Made by a program: the position numbers and the translations under genes. From positions 10,668,096 through 10,732,095 of the forward strand of contig NC_067485.1 in NCBI RefSeq assembly GCF_947179515.1: 64,000 nt of DNA, read 5' to 3'. The DNA comes from Apodemus sylvaticus (Eukaryota > Chordata > Mammalia > Rodentia > Muridae). Under the pieces are notes generated by a model. The model was not told where the DNA came from and did no database searches. It worked only from the letters and a program-made list of their open reading frames with translations. Shown piece by piece: positions 33,909 through 46,111 of this stretch; the first letter of the stretch is position 1; each line of letters begins with the position of its first letter.

Positions 33909-36583
33909 GCATGGTTTCCTAGGGACCTTCATTCTGTGAGCAAAAGGGAAGTGGTACAGTGTTGGCAGATTTGGAAGCTGCTTTTGGTGACCAGCAAGCT
34001 GAAATCTAGCAAAATTAAGATCCTTTAGAGAGGCTTTACAAAGACAGATTCCAACAACTGGGCCCATTAGCACCTGTTATGGCATCTTAGCTGTTAATAA
34101 ATGACCGCCTGGGAAGGGCTGGTCACCCACTGTGGACAGGGAACACATGCAGGCACATAGAGCCCCTCCTGCTTGTAAGAGGTCATATTTGCAGAGAGTA
34201 CACAGTTATCCCTGAACCTCCTTACAGAGCCATTAAAAGATTTCTTCCCAAAACCATTGAATACTCTCCCCCCACCCAAGAAATGCATGTTTCTTAAAAG
34301 AGAAATCCCTTTAATACAATGTAGAGAAAACCACAACATGACATAATCACCAGAACTGTGGTGTAACCCTGGTGTAAGGACTCAGAGTCACTGAGAGTGA
34401 ATCTTTCTACACTGCTTTTCTCACCTCCAGTGCAGAGACGGCAATGATTTGCTCATAAATTTCTAGTTTGTAGTAAGTTCTAGACAAAAGTGTCACATGG
34501 TACCTTGTAAATATTATTATCTTTACTGAACTGTCCAGAGCCACATCCAATGTTCATTAGGAAATGGTCTGTAAAGTATTTTATAACAGGCAGGGTACTA
34601 AGCTGTTAAATCCTAACTAGATTCTACTAATAGATACTATATTGTACTAATAGAAAAGAAGGGTTCTTTCTAACCTAAATCTGTTGTCATAATTATTTTA
34701 TTATGCCATACAGTTTGATATAATATCTGGATATGTTTATATATAAGGTATATAGCAGTGGAGAAGCAAGTATAACCAGTAAGAATTTGGAAGCTAAGAA
34801 ATGTCCTGATCCAGGGACCATCAGTACAGGCCCCATGGTGGCAGGCACGTCTAGTCCCATATCCTGGCTGTATGGCCTCAGTTTCTTCACTTGAAAACAA
34901 AGAGCTAAAATTGTATTTATGGCACAGGCTCTTTCAAGGGTTAAGGTAATCAATACACCAAAGTCATACGGGGCATTTTTTATACTCTGCTTCCCTTAAT
35001 GAGGTAGATCTGCCTCAGTGTGCCCCACCTGCTTTGCCAAGAAATCCTATCTCAACCTTGGTTAGGCATCCTCTTTTTGGCCCAAGGATTCACCTGTATA
35101 CCCATGGGAGGAATCTGACCAGTGCCCTTCTCCTGTGGACAGCTCAGCCACTGCAAACTCTCACCACCACCATTTGGACTAGCCGTGGCTCCCTGGAATC
35201 ATCCAACATGTTTTTAGAGTGTCCATGGCATTCTGGGATAGCATGTACTAGGGATGGGTACAAAGCAGACAGGAATCCCTTCTCTCCAATATATTCCAAT
35301 GAAGAAAAACCCTCTGGGCCAGATGGTCTTTAAGACTCTAAAATTCCACAAAGAACATCCTTGGCCCCTGTCTCCAGAAGAAAGTTCAAGTGAAACCTGG
35401 TGTACACCATTCATGGGAGACTCCCAAACCCTTCATCTCTCTCCTGGTCTCAGGAACTATCCTTTAGACAAGAGCACTATCCTCCAAGGCCCTTCAGGGG
35501 GCTGCATCTTTCCAAACACACTGACCTGTGAGCTGCCTCCTGCTCCACAGTAGCTGCTCGCAGATCCCTCCTAGCCATCAGGAAAACCAAAAGCAAATGG
35601 TGTGGCCAGCAGCAGCTTGATCACAGTGCTATCTGACAGAAGCGAGACCAGGGAGAAATAAGCAAGACTTTAAGAGAATAATTACAGGAGCCCAATTTCA
35701 GACAGTGAGAGGGCAGAGAAGAGAAAGAGCATGGAGAGAGCGGCCCTGAGGCAAGGAGGGCAGAGCGGGGAGGATGGGACACTGCAGGAAGAGCCTGAAG
35801 GCAGAAAGGAAGTGAGGAATGGGGAAGATCCTCTTGTCCAAGCCTCCTAGGTTAAGAGTGTGGAATCCTGGGTATGGAAACTGAAGAAAGGTGCCCCCAT
35901 CATTTGTAGAGCTCTAAGATTTACCTGCTTAGGACACCAACCATACTATATGATTCAGTTACACAGGAAGTCAAGCAGGGCTCAGCTGGAAAGCTTGTGT
36001 GTTGGGGTCATTTGCCCAGACATATTCACTGGTGGCTGAACTAAGCTGGTGACCTTCCATGGCAGCTCTCTTCCAAGAAGGAGCCTTCCCAGGACTGAAG
36101 CAGATGCTAAGGGTTTCTATGACCCCTCCCTGGGAGCTTCACAACACCACACAAAATACAGCCACAGCTTAGTGGCCAAAATAGGCCACTGAGTGCTAGA
36201 CTACCTCTTAATAGACAGCTGTCAGGGTAGCACTCCAGAGTAATCAGAAAGGGAAAGAATTACATCACCGTTTTCAGTGAACTTCCATCCCTCTCAGGAG
36301 GAGAGGAAAGAGGAGTCCCTACTTGTGGAGTGTGCCCAGACACCAGTTGAATGCACCAAAACCTCCTTCATGAGGCCAATGACCCCATTCCTGAGCTCGA
36401 CCCTGAAACATTCATGTGTGAGTTAAGCTTTTAATGGATATTTGCTGAGAAACTACCGTAGCTGCTATGTGTCTATAGATAGAATTTAATGAACAACCTC
36501 TTAGAGATCTAGTATTTTAGCATGGCTGTTGATAATAAAGGCATAACCAATTCTGGTGATAAAAGTCAAAGTGGAGGATCAGG

Positions 36584-36770
36584 GCTGAAGAGACAGCTGA
36601 ACAGTGAAGAACACACGGCTCTTGCAGAGGACTCAGATTCTGTTCCCAGTACCCATGTGACGGCTCATCTTCCAGAACTCCAGTTCCGTGCAATCTGATG
36701 CCCTCGTCTGGCTTCCACGAGCACCAGGCCAAAATGGGATGCATATGAACTCACACACGTAAACAATTAT
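36584..36770 (+). mobile_element. B3/B2 SINE leading into a TAGA array
   Basis: The sequence reads GGGCTGAAGAGACAGCTGAAC, CAGAGGACTCAGATTCTGTTCC, ATCTGATGCCCTCGTCTGGC and ACTCACACACGTAAACAATTA. It ends in an A/T-rich tail that merges into a long TAGA/CAGA array. Confidence 0.88.
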
Positions 36771-36782
36771 AGATATATGATT

Positions 36783-36816
<34 letters not shown>

Positions 36817-36958
36817 TAGATAGATAGATGATGGATAGATAGATGATAGATGATAGAGAGGTAGATGATGGATAAATAGAGAGATAGATTGATTGATTGA
36901 TAAGTAGGTGATAGATGATAGAGAGATCAAAAGATACATGATGGATGGATGGATGGAT

Positions 36959-37004
<46 letters not shown>

Positions 37005-37020
37005 CAGACAAATAGATATA
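36771..37020. repeat. TAGA/CAGA/GATG compound array
   Basis: TAGA, CAGA and GATG tetranucleotides with interruptions extend for about 250 bases directly from the tail of the B3 SINE. The purest TAGA run is about 36960-37000. Confidence 0.93.
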
Positions 37021-37949
37021 AAGTGGAGAAGGACACCATGGGGGGGGTCTGAGTAGAGGAAAGGTAAGACCCCATTTTGGATAGAGCATCAAGGAAGGCT
37101 ATGGGGCATGTCAGATTTAGGGAGCAGGTCAGTAGGGCCAGACGGCAGGACATTGGGAGAAAGTGGCAGAGTGCAATGTAGCTAAGTACCAGGTCACCGA
37201 TAGTCTCATAGATAGGGACCAGATAGGAAGTTATTTCTAATCATGGAAAGCGCCCATTGGTTCAGCCCTTTGGCCAACTACATGAGGTTCAGTTCTTAAG
37301 AAAGATGCTTCCTTGGCAAATACTCCCCCTGCCTGCCTTGGAGTGGTGGAAATGCTGGAGATGACAAAATCTCCCATCAGCCAACACATCTTTCCTACTG
37401 GATATAAAAGCATAGGGACAATATCTGTTATAGGCTTGATACTGTATGACTAGAGGCCTCCCAAGCCATGTCTGGAAAGAAACATAAAATAATTCTGCAT
37501 AGCTCCAGATGGCTTTGAAAATTTAATTAAAGCCACAACTAACCCAGGAACCTTCCCCATCATAATTATGTTACTGATCATTAACATTTAAAGAGGCTGC
37601 AAACAGGACACTGGACACTGCAATAAATTATCATTGTCCATTGGGCAGGTTCAATCAATCTAGTGTTCTGGAGCCTTCTGAGACTGTCTGGTGCTGTCAT
37701 TTAGAGGATGCTGCCCTACTCTTTAGTGTGTGAGGTACAGCAAGGGTAGCAGTGTAGGCAAGTCTACACACAGAAAAAACTTCCTTTCTGGATATCTGGT
37801 CTACCTCTAAAAGAACCAAGTCTACTGCAGCTTCTCCTAGCACTCAAGGAAATGAACTTTAAGACTCATGTTTAGTTTCCATCATGGTTCATAAGTACTT
37901 CTGGGGTGCTAATCTCCTGGGCAACATGACATGTCAAGCTCTTAGGCTT

Positions 37950-38135
37950 CAGTAACAATAACAGCAGCAACAGCACCTTATTAAGCACTCAATCCATGGC
38001 CTTTGCCATGCCAGGTGCTCTGAGTATAATCATCAGACTCTGCTTAATGCTGCAGCCACTTGTCAGGTGAAATCGACATAGCTCAGAAGTGACAAGACTC
38101 ATCTGGGTCACACCCAGAGGCAAGACTCAAGCTAA
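37950..38135 (+). mobile_element. MIR SINE relic
   Basis: CACCTTATTAAGCACTCAAT, CATGCCAGGTGCTCTGAGTAT and CAGAAGTGACAAGACTCATCT keep the MIR core order. It is an ancient mammalian element. Confidence 0.65.
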
Positions 38136-38861
38136 AATGTGCTTGATTCTGGGGCCCAAGTGCTTGGCTGTTCTTTCTCATCGGCACACCCTTCTCAAAA
38201 ACAAAACAACCTCTTGGGCAAGCCTTTCCATGTATGCCACCACATCCCAGCTTGGATGAGGTATCCCTTCTATGGAACACTGATCACTGGCAATGCACTG
38301 ATTCAGCTCCTCTGGATGTGTCCTTGTCTAGACTCAGAGACCCTAAGAGTCAATATGTTATAGCTATGCATGAATGAAAGGACATGATGGTTAGGCAAAT
38401 CTGAATGCAGTTAGACCCAGTTTCCTCTTCTGAAGAACATGACCATGGTGAGGAAGAGGGAAACTGCATTCACTGTAGATTGATAAAAACACTGCATTCC
38501 AAGCATGACCACAATTGACCCAAGTCAAGGTTACTCCATGAGTGAAATGGGTGAACTTACTCTTCAAAGAGCAAACCCAAGTGCTCTTGAGATCTTTGCT
38601 TTGGATATAGATATGATTATGTCCTAATTTGGCATCTAAGAACTCGGAGCCAAAGATCTGCATTCCAAAATATGCCCTGAACAGAAACATCTCCAGTGCT
38701 TGGGATATGAGGAATTTTGACATTTTCAAAGAGGACAGACAATAAAAATTGTCCAAAATGGGAGACGTGGGTAGCAGAGTAGCTATGGTATACATGATAA
38801 AGACAAGATAAACTAACATGAACCAAGTGACACTCATGAACTTGTGCCAGGTTCTTGGTGT

Positions 38862-39085
38862 AAGCCAGTGGCTCTCCGCCCATGGGTTATGACCCTTTTG
38901 GGTGTCAAATGACCCCTTCACAGGGGTCACATATCAGATATCCTGCATATCAGATATTACATTGTGATTCATCACAATAGCAAAATTATAGTTATGAAAT
39001 AGCAATGAAATAATTTTGTACTTGGAGGTCACCACAGCATGAGAAACTATATTTAAGAGTCAGAGCATTAGGAAGAAACCTAATG
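38862..39085. mobile_element. URR1-type non-autonomous DNA element
   Basis: The left end GCCAGTGGCTCTCCGCCCAT, the internal CATATCAGATATCCTGCATAT, the segment ATAGCAAAATTATAGTTATG and the right end GAGTCAGAGCATTAGGAAG match the rodent URR1 repeat. As I recall it is a small hAT-like DNA transposon with imperfect terminal inverted repeats. The copy is nearly complete and diverged. Orientation is not assigned. Confidence 0.75.
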
Positions 39086-40109
39086 GTTTCTGAGAAACCC
39101 TGGTAAGTAATAACATCCTTTAACATGCAAGAGTGTGAAAGGATGGTGTGACCGACTAACAGATTATGGGACACTCCTTAAAAAATACCTTGAAAGCTTG
39201 CACGTCAGATACAAAGAGGCTTTTGGAAGAGGAGGGTTCATTGACAGTACACACTATCGTGTGCATGGGCCCAAGCCATAGGAAAGTGGACTTGAACTCC
39301 ACCTACACTTGATCTACCTTTAGTAGTTGGAATGGTGCCAAGGGGTAAGAGACAATGAAAATCTAAGAAGAAAACTCCTAGAAATACCAAATCTGGACAA
39401 GAACCAACTGAGGAGGATGAGCGGTAGTAATAAAGTTACAGCCCTCAGGCCCTCCTCAGCCTCCCTTCCAGCCACAAGGCTGCCTGCAGGCAGACAAGAG
39501 AACTGACTCTCCAGCTTCCAGGAGGGGCCAATTTACATAGCCTGAGAGGGGAAGAAAGATCAGGGATCCTTGCCTTGGATTATCAGAAGCAGTCATGGAA
39601 ACCCAAGCCCTGGAAAAGAGGGGCTGTAAAGCAGTAGAGCCTGTCTCTCTGCCTGGAGCACCACTCTCAGCTGCTCTGTTCACAGACTTCCCTTTAGAAA
39701 AGATAGGCATGAGGAGGGGCAGGCATTTCTGATTGACAGTAGTGATCTAGAGACAGGAACACAGGAGAACTGCTGGCTGTCTTTGCTCTACAGTAGAGTC
39801 CAGGTGCCAAAGAGCAGTAGGGCCCAAAAGAATACAACAGTCAGCATCCCATGATGTTGCTGTACCTAGAACTACAGAAAATCAGCTCCTGAAGAACAAT
39901 GGGCAGAGGGGCTGGCTGAGTCCGGCATCAGCCCAGGCCCAAAGGTTGATGTGGGAGCTGGCAGAGCATGGATGCAGAGCTGCCCCAGGGCATCAGTGGC
40001 TTGGGGGTGGGGGTTGGAGCAGCCTACCTGAGGCTCTTCCTAAGCAAGGAAGAATTGATGCCCTGCACACAGTATATTTAGGGGCAGGTGGAGGGACCTG
40101 GAAATGAGA

Positions 40110-40225
40110 AGTTGGGAATGTAGCTCAGTGGTGGAGTACTTCGGTGGCATGTGTGAAGGCCTGAGTTTTATCTCCAGCACCAGAAAAAAAAGTGAATACG
40201 TAAATGAATAAATAAATAAATAAAT
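40110..40225 (+). mobile_element. ID-type SINE with A-rich and AATA tail
   Basis: TTGGGAATGTAGCTCAGTGG, GGAGTACTTCGGTGGCATG, TTTTATCTCCAGCACCAG and an A8 tail match the ID/BC1-type SINE. The tail continues as an (AATA)n run to about 40225. The copy is diverged from the ID consensus. Confidence 0.8.
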
Positions 40226-41639
40226 GAGAGTACTTAGGCATCTATCAGACTGTCAGTCTGGAAGGACAGGACCATCCAGACTGACAGTCCTATGCCATCT
40301 GTCTTCTATGCCTAGAGGTGTGTGCTAAGTATCAAAGGGCATTTACCAGGCAGCCGCTGTATGTGTGGGTGACTCTACCAACAGAGCCAGGTTTATAATC
40401 ATTAGCAGCCAAGACCTAAGGCTTGGGGTCACACTTGGGTCATTAATAGTTCTTAACCAATGTCAGTTCTGTTATCTCAATGTTTACAGCTCAAACTATC
40501 AAAACACAAGCAACTTCACCTTTGGCAAGTGTGAAGAAACCCAAACTTTAAATTTTAAAAAAAAAATTGGTGGTACTAAATCCCAAGGGCATGCCAAATG
40601 TAAAACCGTATATAAAAGTAAGTGTCAAGAGAACTAAATATGGGCAAAGACGATATGCAGAAGTCAGCATCGTTGTATAAATTCAAGGGAGATGAAGGTA
40701 ATTTTAAAGTATAATTTTAAAGTAATTACATAAGATGAAACATGATTTTTTAAATTAAAGCTGATCAAATGCATTACTCCTGACTCATGCACAAGTTGAT
40801 CAGCAAGAGAAATCTGGGAAACCCTAGAAATAATAAGAGATAACCCTAAATGATTTCTCATGGATTCTTTCGTCCTATGCAACCAACCTAACTTTTTATC
40901 TGATGCATGTGGGAGTCTTTTTGAAAACGGTATGTCCACCCACCCCATCTGAGCCCCATCAGCCTAGGCTGGAATTTCTATGCTGGTCACAGCTTCGGTT
41001 TACATTTTCTGAAAGCATTTCCAGTCTGTTTCCGTCTTTCATTTCACTAAACACAGGTACAAATTCCATGCAGATTTCCTGTATTGCTACTGATAACTTT
41101 GGGCATATATTCCTGTTGACAAAGTGTTTGAATTAGAGTCAAGAATTATGCTTACAAGAAAAAAAACTGTTACTTTTATTGATGCTCAAATTTTGATCTC
41201 TGCTAAACAACCACCAAACATAATTTCTGTTAAGAAATGACAGCTTTGTTTAGTTAAAAGTTTAATGCATGACAGAAGTGTTTTATAATTATGAAGTAAA
41301 ATATATCAGCAGATATTAAGAACTGCCCCGTGAATTAAAAACTAGATCAGTCTTCTCTAAGCCAGCGAGAGCACCAATGAGTGAGCTCTAGCTGTGGCAC
41401 TTTCATAGACAAAAGAAGTTTCTAGTTCCACTCACAATCCATGGTGGAGCCAAGACTGGCACCTAGGCGGAGCCCAAGCATGTCCCTAACCCTATGGATC
41501 TTTGTAGACAAGAGGACAGGACAGTCACAGGAGTGCTGCCAATACTCAACAACCTGGCCAATTATCCAGTCACAACTCAGATTCAGGGAACTGTCTAGTA
41601 AGCTGTGTCAGTGGGACTGGCTGGAGCTCTGAGATCCTA

Positions 41640-41945
41640 AGTAGGCCTCAGCAAGGCCAGGAAGGTTGAGTCGTGGTATCTGAGGCTGTAATCTGCAGGA
41701 CCTTCCATGAGGTGCAGGCAGAGCAGGGGATAGCCACTAGAGTTGTCATGAAACCAGTTGCGGATACTCTTCTTTATAAATGGGAGATAGAGCCCAGGAC
41801 TTTGCCTTTAGCATGATGATTAGCTCCTTCTGAGAGGGTCAGAATTGAAATAAACTGGCTTTGAGCTTCTCCCTCACCTATTCCTGATCTCTGTGTACAC
41901 TGAGAGTTGGCTGACCAGTGAATGAATAGAGGCAGAGAGACAAGA
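41640..41945 (+). mobile_element. Possible LTR: TATA box plus AATAAA at LTR-like spacing
   Basis: TATAAA at 41775-41780 is followed 69 bases after its end by AATAAA at 41849-41854, then a pyrimidine-rich CTTCTCCCTCACCTATTCC segment. This order fits the U3-R-U5 layout of a rodent ERV LTR. I cannot name the family or see clear ends. No viral ORF is present. Confidence 0.3.
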
Positions 41946-42289
41946 GTTCTACATCCTGTTTAGTGGCAAGGCCCCACCCACACAGATACTTCATGTTCAG
42001 CAGCGAGGCTCCACCCATGTAGACCTGGAGAAATCACCACCCACCTCTGTTTTGGCTTATCTGTTGGATTTCAGATCTACATTTTAGAAATATAGGACAA
42101 AGTTTAAAATATTAGATTTAAAGTCAAATTAGCCTGGGCTGAAGACCAGACCTTGTCATAAACAATAAGGTGCATAACTGGCTGCAAGCTAGTAGCATCT
42201 TCTGTGTCTCAGGCCCCTATACTTAAAAAGCAAGGGTATAACAGTTCCCATCTGAAGGATCTGTTGGAAGGGTTTTCATGCCTTGGAGA

Positions 42290-42706
42290 TGGTTTGAGAG
42301 TTCTCTTTAGGTTTCAGATGCCAAACCTTGGTTCTCGGTGTGACAGTATTGAGAGGAGCCTTGTCCAACTGAATTAGGTCATAAGAATATCACCCTCAGA
42401 AGGGACTAAATTGGTTTTGATCAGGAATATTTAGCAAGACTGAGTTATGACTAAAGAAAGGCTGCCCCCTCTGCCATGGCCCTCTGGCCTTCTTTCATGC
42501 CATGAGGTCTCTTCATCCCCCACCTGATGCCATCCTCCATGCTGTGATATAGGCAGAAGTACCTCACTAGAGGCAGAAGAGACAACTGAGTCACCCAGCC
42601 TTAGACTTATAACCACTAAATCTGTATGCTAAATAAAATTCATTTCTTTGTAAGTATCCAGCTTCAAGATTTTTGCTATAGTACCTGAAAATAGGCTAAT
42701 ACAGGG
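42290..42706 (+). mobile_element. MaLR-type solo LTR relic
   Basis: AGGTCATAAGAATATCACCC, TGCCATGGCCCTCTGGCC, TAAATAAAATTCATTTCTTTG and the end TGAAAATAGGCTAATACAG keep the word order of MLT/MST-class LTRs of the ERVL-MaLR group. No internal viral coding sequence is attached. It is old and diverged. Confidence 0.5.
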
Positions 42707-43277
42707 TTAAACAATATAATGACTATTAAGCACAAGGCCTGACAGAAAAAAAATGTTCAGTGAATACTGTTTTTATCACCATTATAGTTATCATTATATA
42801 AACATGTGAATTGATGTTAATATATCAAACTGATGCCATTTGTGGTAGTATACTACTACACAGAGAGAAATTAAGTAGTTCTCATCCAATGTAAGAGATT
42901 AATAATCAAATCCTGTTAGACTCACACTTCAACTTTCTCTTGCACAACCACAGAAAAGACTAGCTTGGTTTCCATCACTCCTCCATGTCTACCTTTTAGT
43001 CAAGATGTGAAGACAGTGTTCACCAAGCCCTGAGTAACAAAAGATTGTTATATTTAGAAATTGTTCTGGGATGATGAGTCACCAAGAAAATCATGAGGAC
43101 ACAGAAGAGCAGTTCATTTATTGGTCACTCAGCAGAAACCCACAGAACACCTATCCCTAAGGTGACACACTCTTAGGTGAAGACAGACAGGGTCTTTCCA
43201 GACTCCAAAGTGGAAATCATAAGTATACACAAGCAGAACTATGCACACTGACAGTTATGAACTGTGATTGCTGTCTC

Positions 43278-43610
43278 TTAGTTACTTTTCCATTGCTGTG
43301 AAGAGGACTATGACCAAGGCTACTTACAGAAGAAAGAGTTTATTAAAGTTCACATTTTCAGAGAGTGAGATCCCATGACCATCATGGCAGGAGCATGGCA
43401 GGGAGCAGGCAGGCATGACACTGGAGCAGTAACTGAGAGCTCACATCTTAGCCACAGTAATTAAAACTGCTAAAACCCCAAAGCCTGTTTCTAGTGACAC
43501 ACCTCCTCCAACAAGGACACACCTCCTAATCCTTTCCCCAAAGTTCCACTGAGGACCAAGTATTAAAACATATCCATCTTTGGGGAGACATTCTCATTCA
43601 AACCACCATT
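43278..43610 (+). mobile_element. Murine L1-like 3' end fragment (family uncertain)
   Basis: TTAGTTACTTTTCCATTGCTG, AGAAGAAAGAGTTTATTAAAG, CATCATGGCAGGAGCATGGC, ACACCTCCTCCAACAAGGAC and GAGACATTCTCATTCAAACC give a nearly complete copy of this rodent repeat. Confidence 0.65.
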
Positions 43611-45614
43611 GTTGGCAAGTGAGTGGACCACTGAGTAAGACCCACAGGATTGCAAGACATCTCTAGGCCTGGGGAGAGAAGACTTGAAGGTAGACAGGAA
43701 AGTGCATCTTGAAGGCTGAATAGGACCAAACCAGAGAGGAACAGGATGGAACTTCTTTGACAAAAAACATAGGTCATGCTTGGGGACAACAGGTACAGAG
43801 CTTGCCTAGAGGCAAGGGTTCAGGAAGGTTAGTACCACAAACAACCCAAGAGGGTTTCCTAGGTTTGAGTCCACATTTCCTTTAATGTCAATTAAGGACA
43901 CAGCTCCCAGTAGAATAGAACAAAATGCTGCTTAATTATGTGGAATGACCTCTTTGTGACACTGAAAACATACCCAAGTGTCTAGTGGTCACTTAGGGCC
44001 TTTGGAACTATGGCCATGACAACTTAACATGACTGAAGAGCCTGTCACATAATCCCACCCTCTAGGCTCACTGCCATGGAGAATATAACTGGCAAATCTC
44101 AGCACCCTGTTCATCTCCAAAGACTAGCCTCAGCACCCTGCCCTGACACCTGCAGTCAGCAAACAGCTCAGCCCCCACTCTGGAACAAGTGACATGTCAT
44201 CTGTTTTTGACCCTACACCTCTGAGACTGAGATGATAGTCTTCATCAGAAAAGCATCTCTGAGAGGTGATAATGAACCACAAGTACAGTCTTCACAGACA
44301 TGTACCAACCTACGATGGGAGTGAAAATAACTCCAGGTGACTTAAAAAGCTGGGCATTAAGGAGAAGCTGGAGATAAACACTAAGTTCTGCTACAGCTGG
44401 GAAACAAGCTACCTGAATGGGTGAGATGAGATACTTGTGGAAGTAAATGGCCATCAGAGATACCTATCTCCCTTGCTGCCTGGTAGAATTCCAGAATGTT
44501 CAGATGCATGGTAGGACCCACAACTCTGGAAATAACCAAGAAGCATGCCAGAGCTGGATGGATTGGGAAGTGCAGAAGTGAAGGGGCGGGGGTGGGGCTA
44601 CAGTCTAGTGAAGCACATGTAGATATGCATAGGAATGGACCCTCCCAACCATAAACAACAACAACAAAAATTATTTCATAGAAATACAGATAATCAGAGG
44701 ATGAAAGAGTTGAAAGTTAATACTATAAAAAACAATGTGGGAGTGGGGTGGGGGAGAGCTTTCAGACATAAGAAACTAAAACCTCAGGTTATAACCAGAA
44801 ATCTCCTTGAAATGAGTTCCTACCTATCTCCCCTACTGCTTCAATTTCCTTAGGCCATCTCCCCAAATGGCAGTATGAACTGCCTCCTGGCAAGCTCATC
44901 AACTCAGATCAATGGCCTTTGTGGATTAAGGAGGTTGCCGTTACTATAGCTTTACAATTTGGTGTGCATCTACTGCAAAAATAATAATTAAAAAATAAAT
45001 AATAATAATATAAATTCTATGGAGAAATAGATTCAGACATTTGCCTGCTTATCACATCTCGAAAGCAAGCAACCCTACAACTTCGTGCACACATGTACCC
45101 CTTCCAGCTGTGACATCATGGCTAGGAAGACTTATATCTACCCTTACATCAGAGTGAAACCAGGTCTGCAGAGGGCTTTGTCTTCGCCGGCATTTGATAC
45201 ACTGCCAACAGTCACCCTGGCCTGTGTTCCTCTCCCTTTCCTTCTTTCCCTCCTGTCACTTGCTGCTTTCCTCCCCAGCCAGCATGATTCCCTACAATCC
45301 CTTCCCTCCACCCCAAACAACACCAGTGATGTAAGGACTTAGCACCCCTTCTTTTGTTCTTCAGAGGGAGAAGGGCAGAAATTGCCTCTTGCCACCCATG
45401 AGGACAGAACCCATGTCCTTGAGTAAAAGTGACACCTAGGGGAGATACAAAAATGAGACTCTGGTTGAAAAAGTAACACTACTGAAACCCACAGCTCAGT
45501 CCGAGGCCAAGCTTGTCAGGATGGATGGGACCATGGCCTGACTAGGGAAGATGCAGGAAGCATCTTTGGGAGAGGCAGAATAAGAACGTGACCATGAGGG
45601 TAAATGTCGGTGCG

Positions 45615-45765
45615 GCCTCAACATTCTTGTGCTTCAGTATTGTCAGCTTTAAAATGAGCATCATTGTTCCAAGATCAGATGATAAGGAATAAGTAAAAAG
45701 CACATCTGTAAAATGCACATCGCAGGGCCTGATTCACTGCAAGTTCTCAGTAAATGTTTACTTCT
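45615..45765 (-). mobile_element. MIR SINE relic, minus strand
   Basis: GTGCTTCAGTATTGTCAGCTT, AAAATGAGCATCATTGTTCC and CAAGTTCTCAGTAAATGTTTA follow the reversed MIR core. Confidence 0.55.
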
Positions 45766-46009
45766 TTGCTTTTCACTGTTTTATGACAAGGAACTAAGAT
45801 CAGGAGAGGTTAATGTCCACATCAACCAGAAGAAGAGAATTCAAAGTGTGTAACGGAATGGAAATAGCTCAAGCTTGGAGTCAGATGGTGGCTGGAACCT
45901 AAATACTCTCCCAGGCCTGGGAGCCACTTGGGATGGCCCAGCCTTAGTTTCCCCAAATGAAACATGGAGAGGAAACAGAAACACTAGAGCATGAGTGCAT
46001 ATATGATGT

Positions 46010-46111
46010 CTCCAGTTTGGAAGGTTACTGTGAAGACTTTGTGCAACAATGTAACTATGCCTCCAGTTTGGAAGGTTACTGTAAAAACTGTTTGTAACAA
46101 TGTAACTAGCA
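46010..46111. repeat. 51-bp tandem duplication
   Basis: CTCCAGTTTGGAAGGTTACTG starts at 46010 and again at 46061; each copy ends near CAATGTAACTA. The two copies differ at several positions, mainly in the middle (GAAGACTTTGTGC against AAAAACTGTTTGT). Confidence 0.93.
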
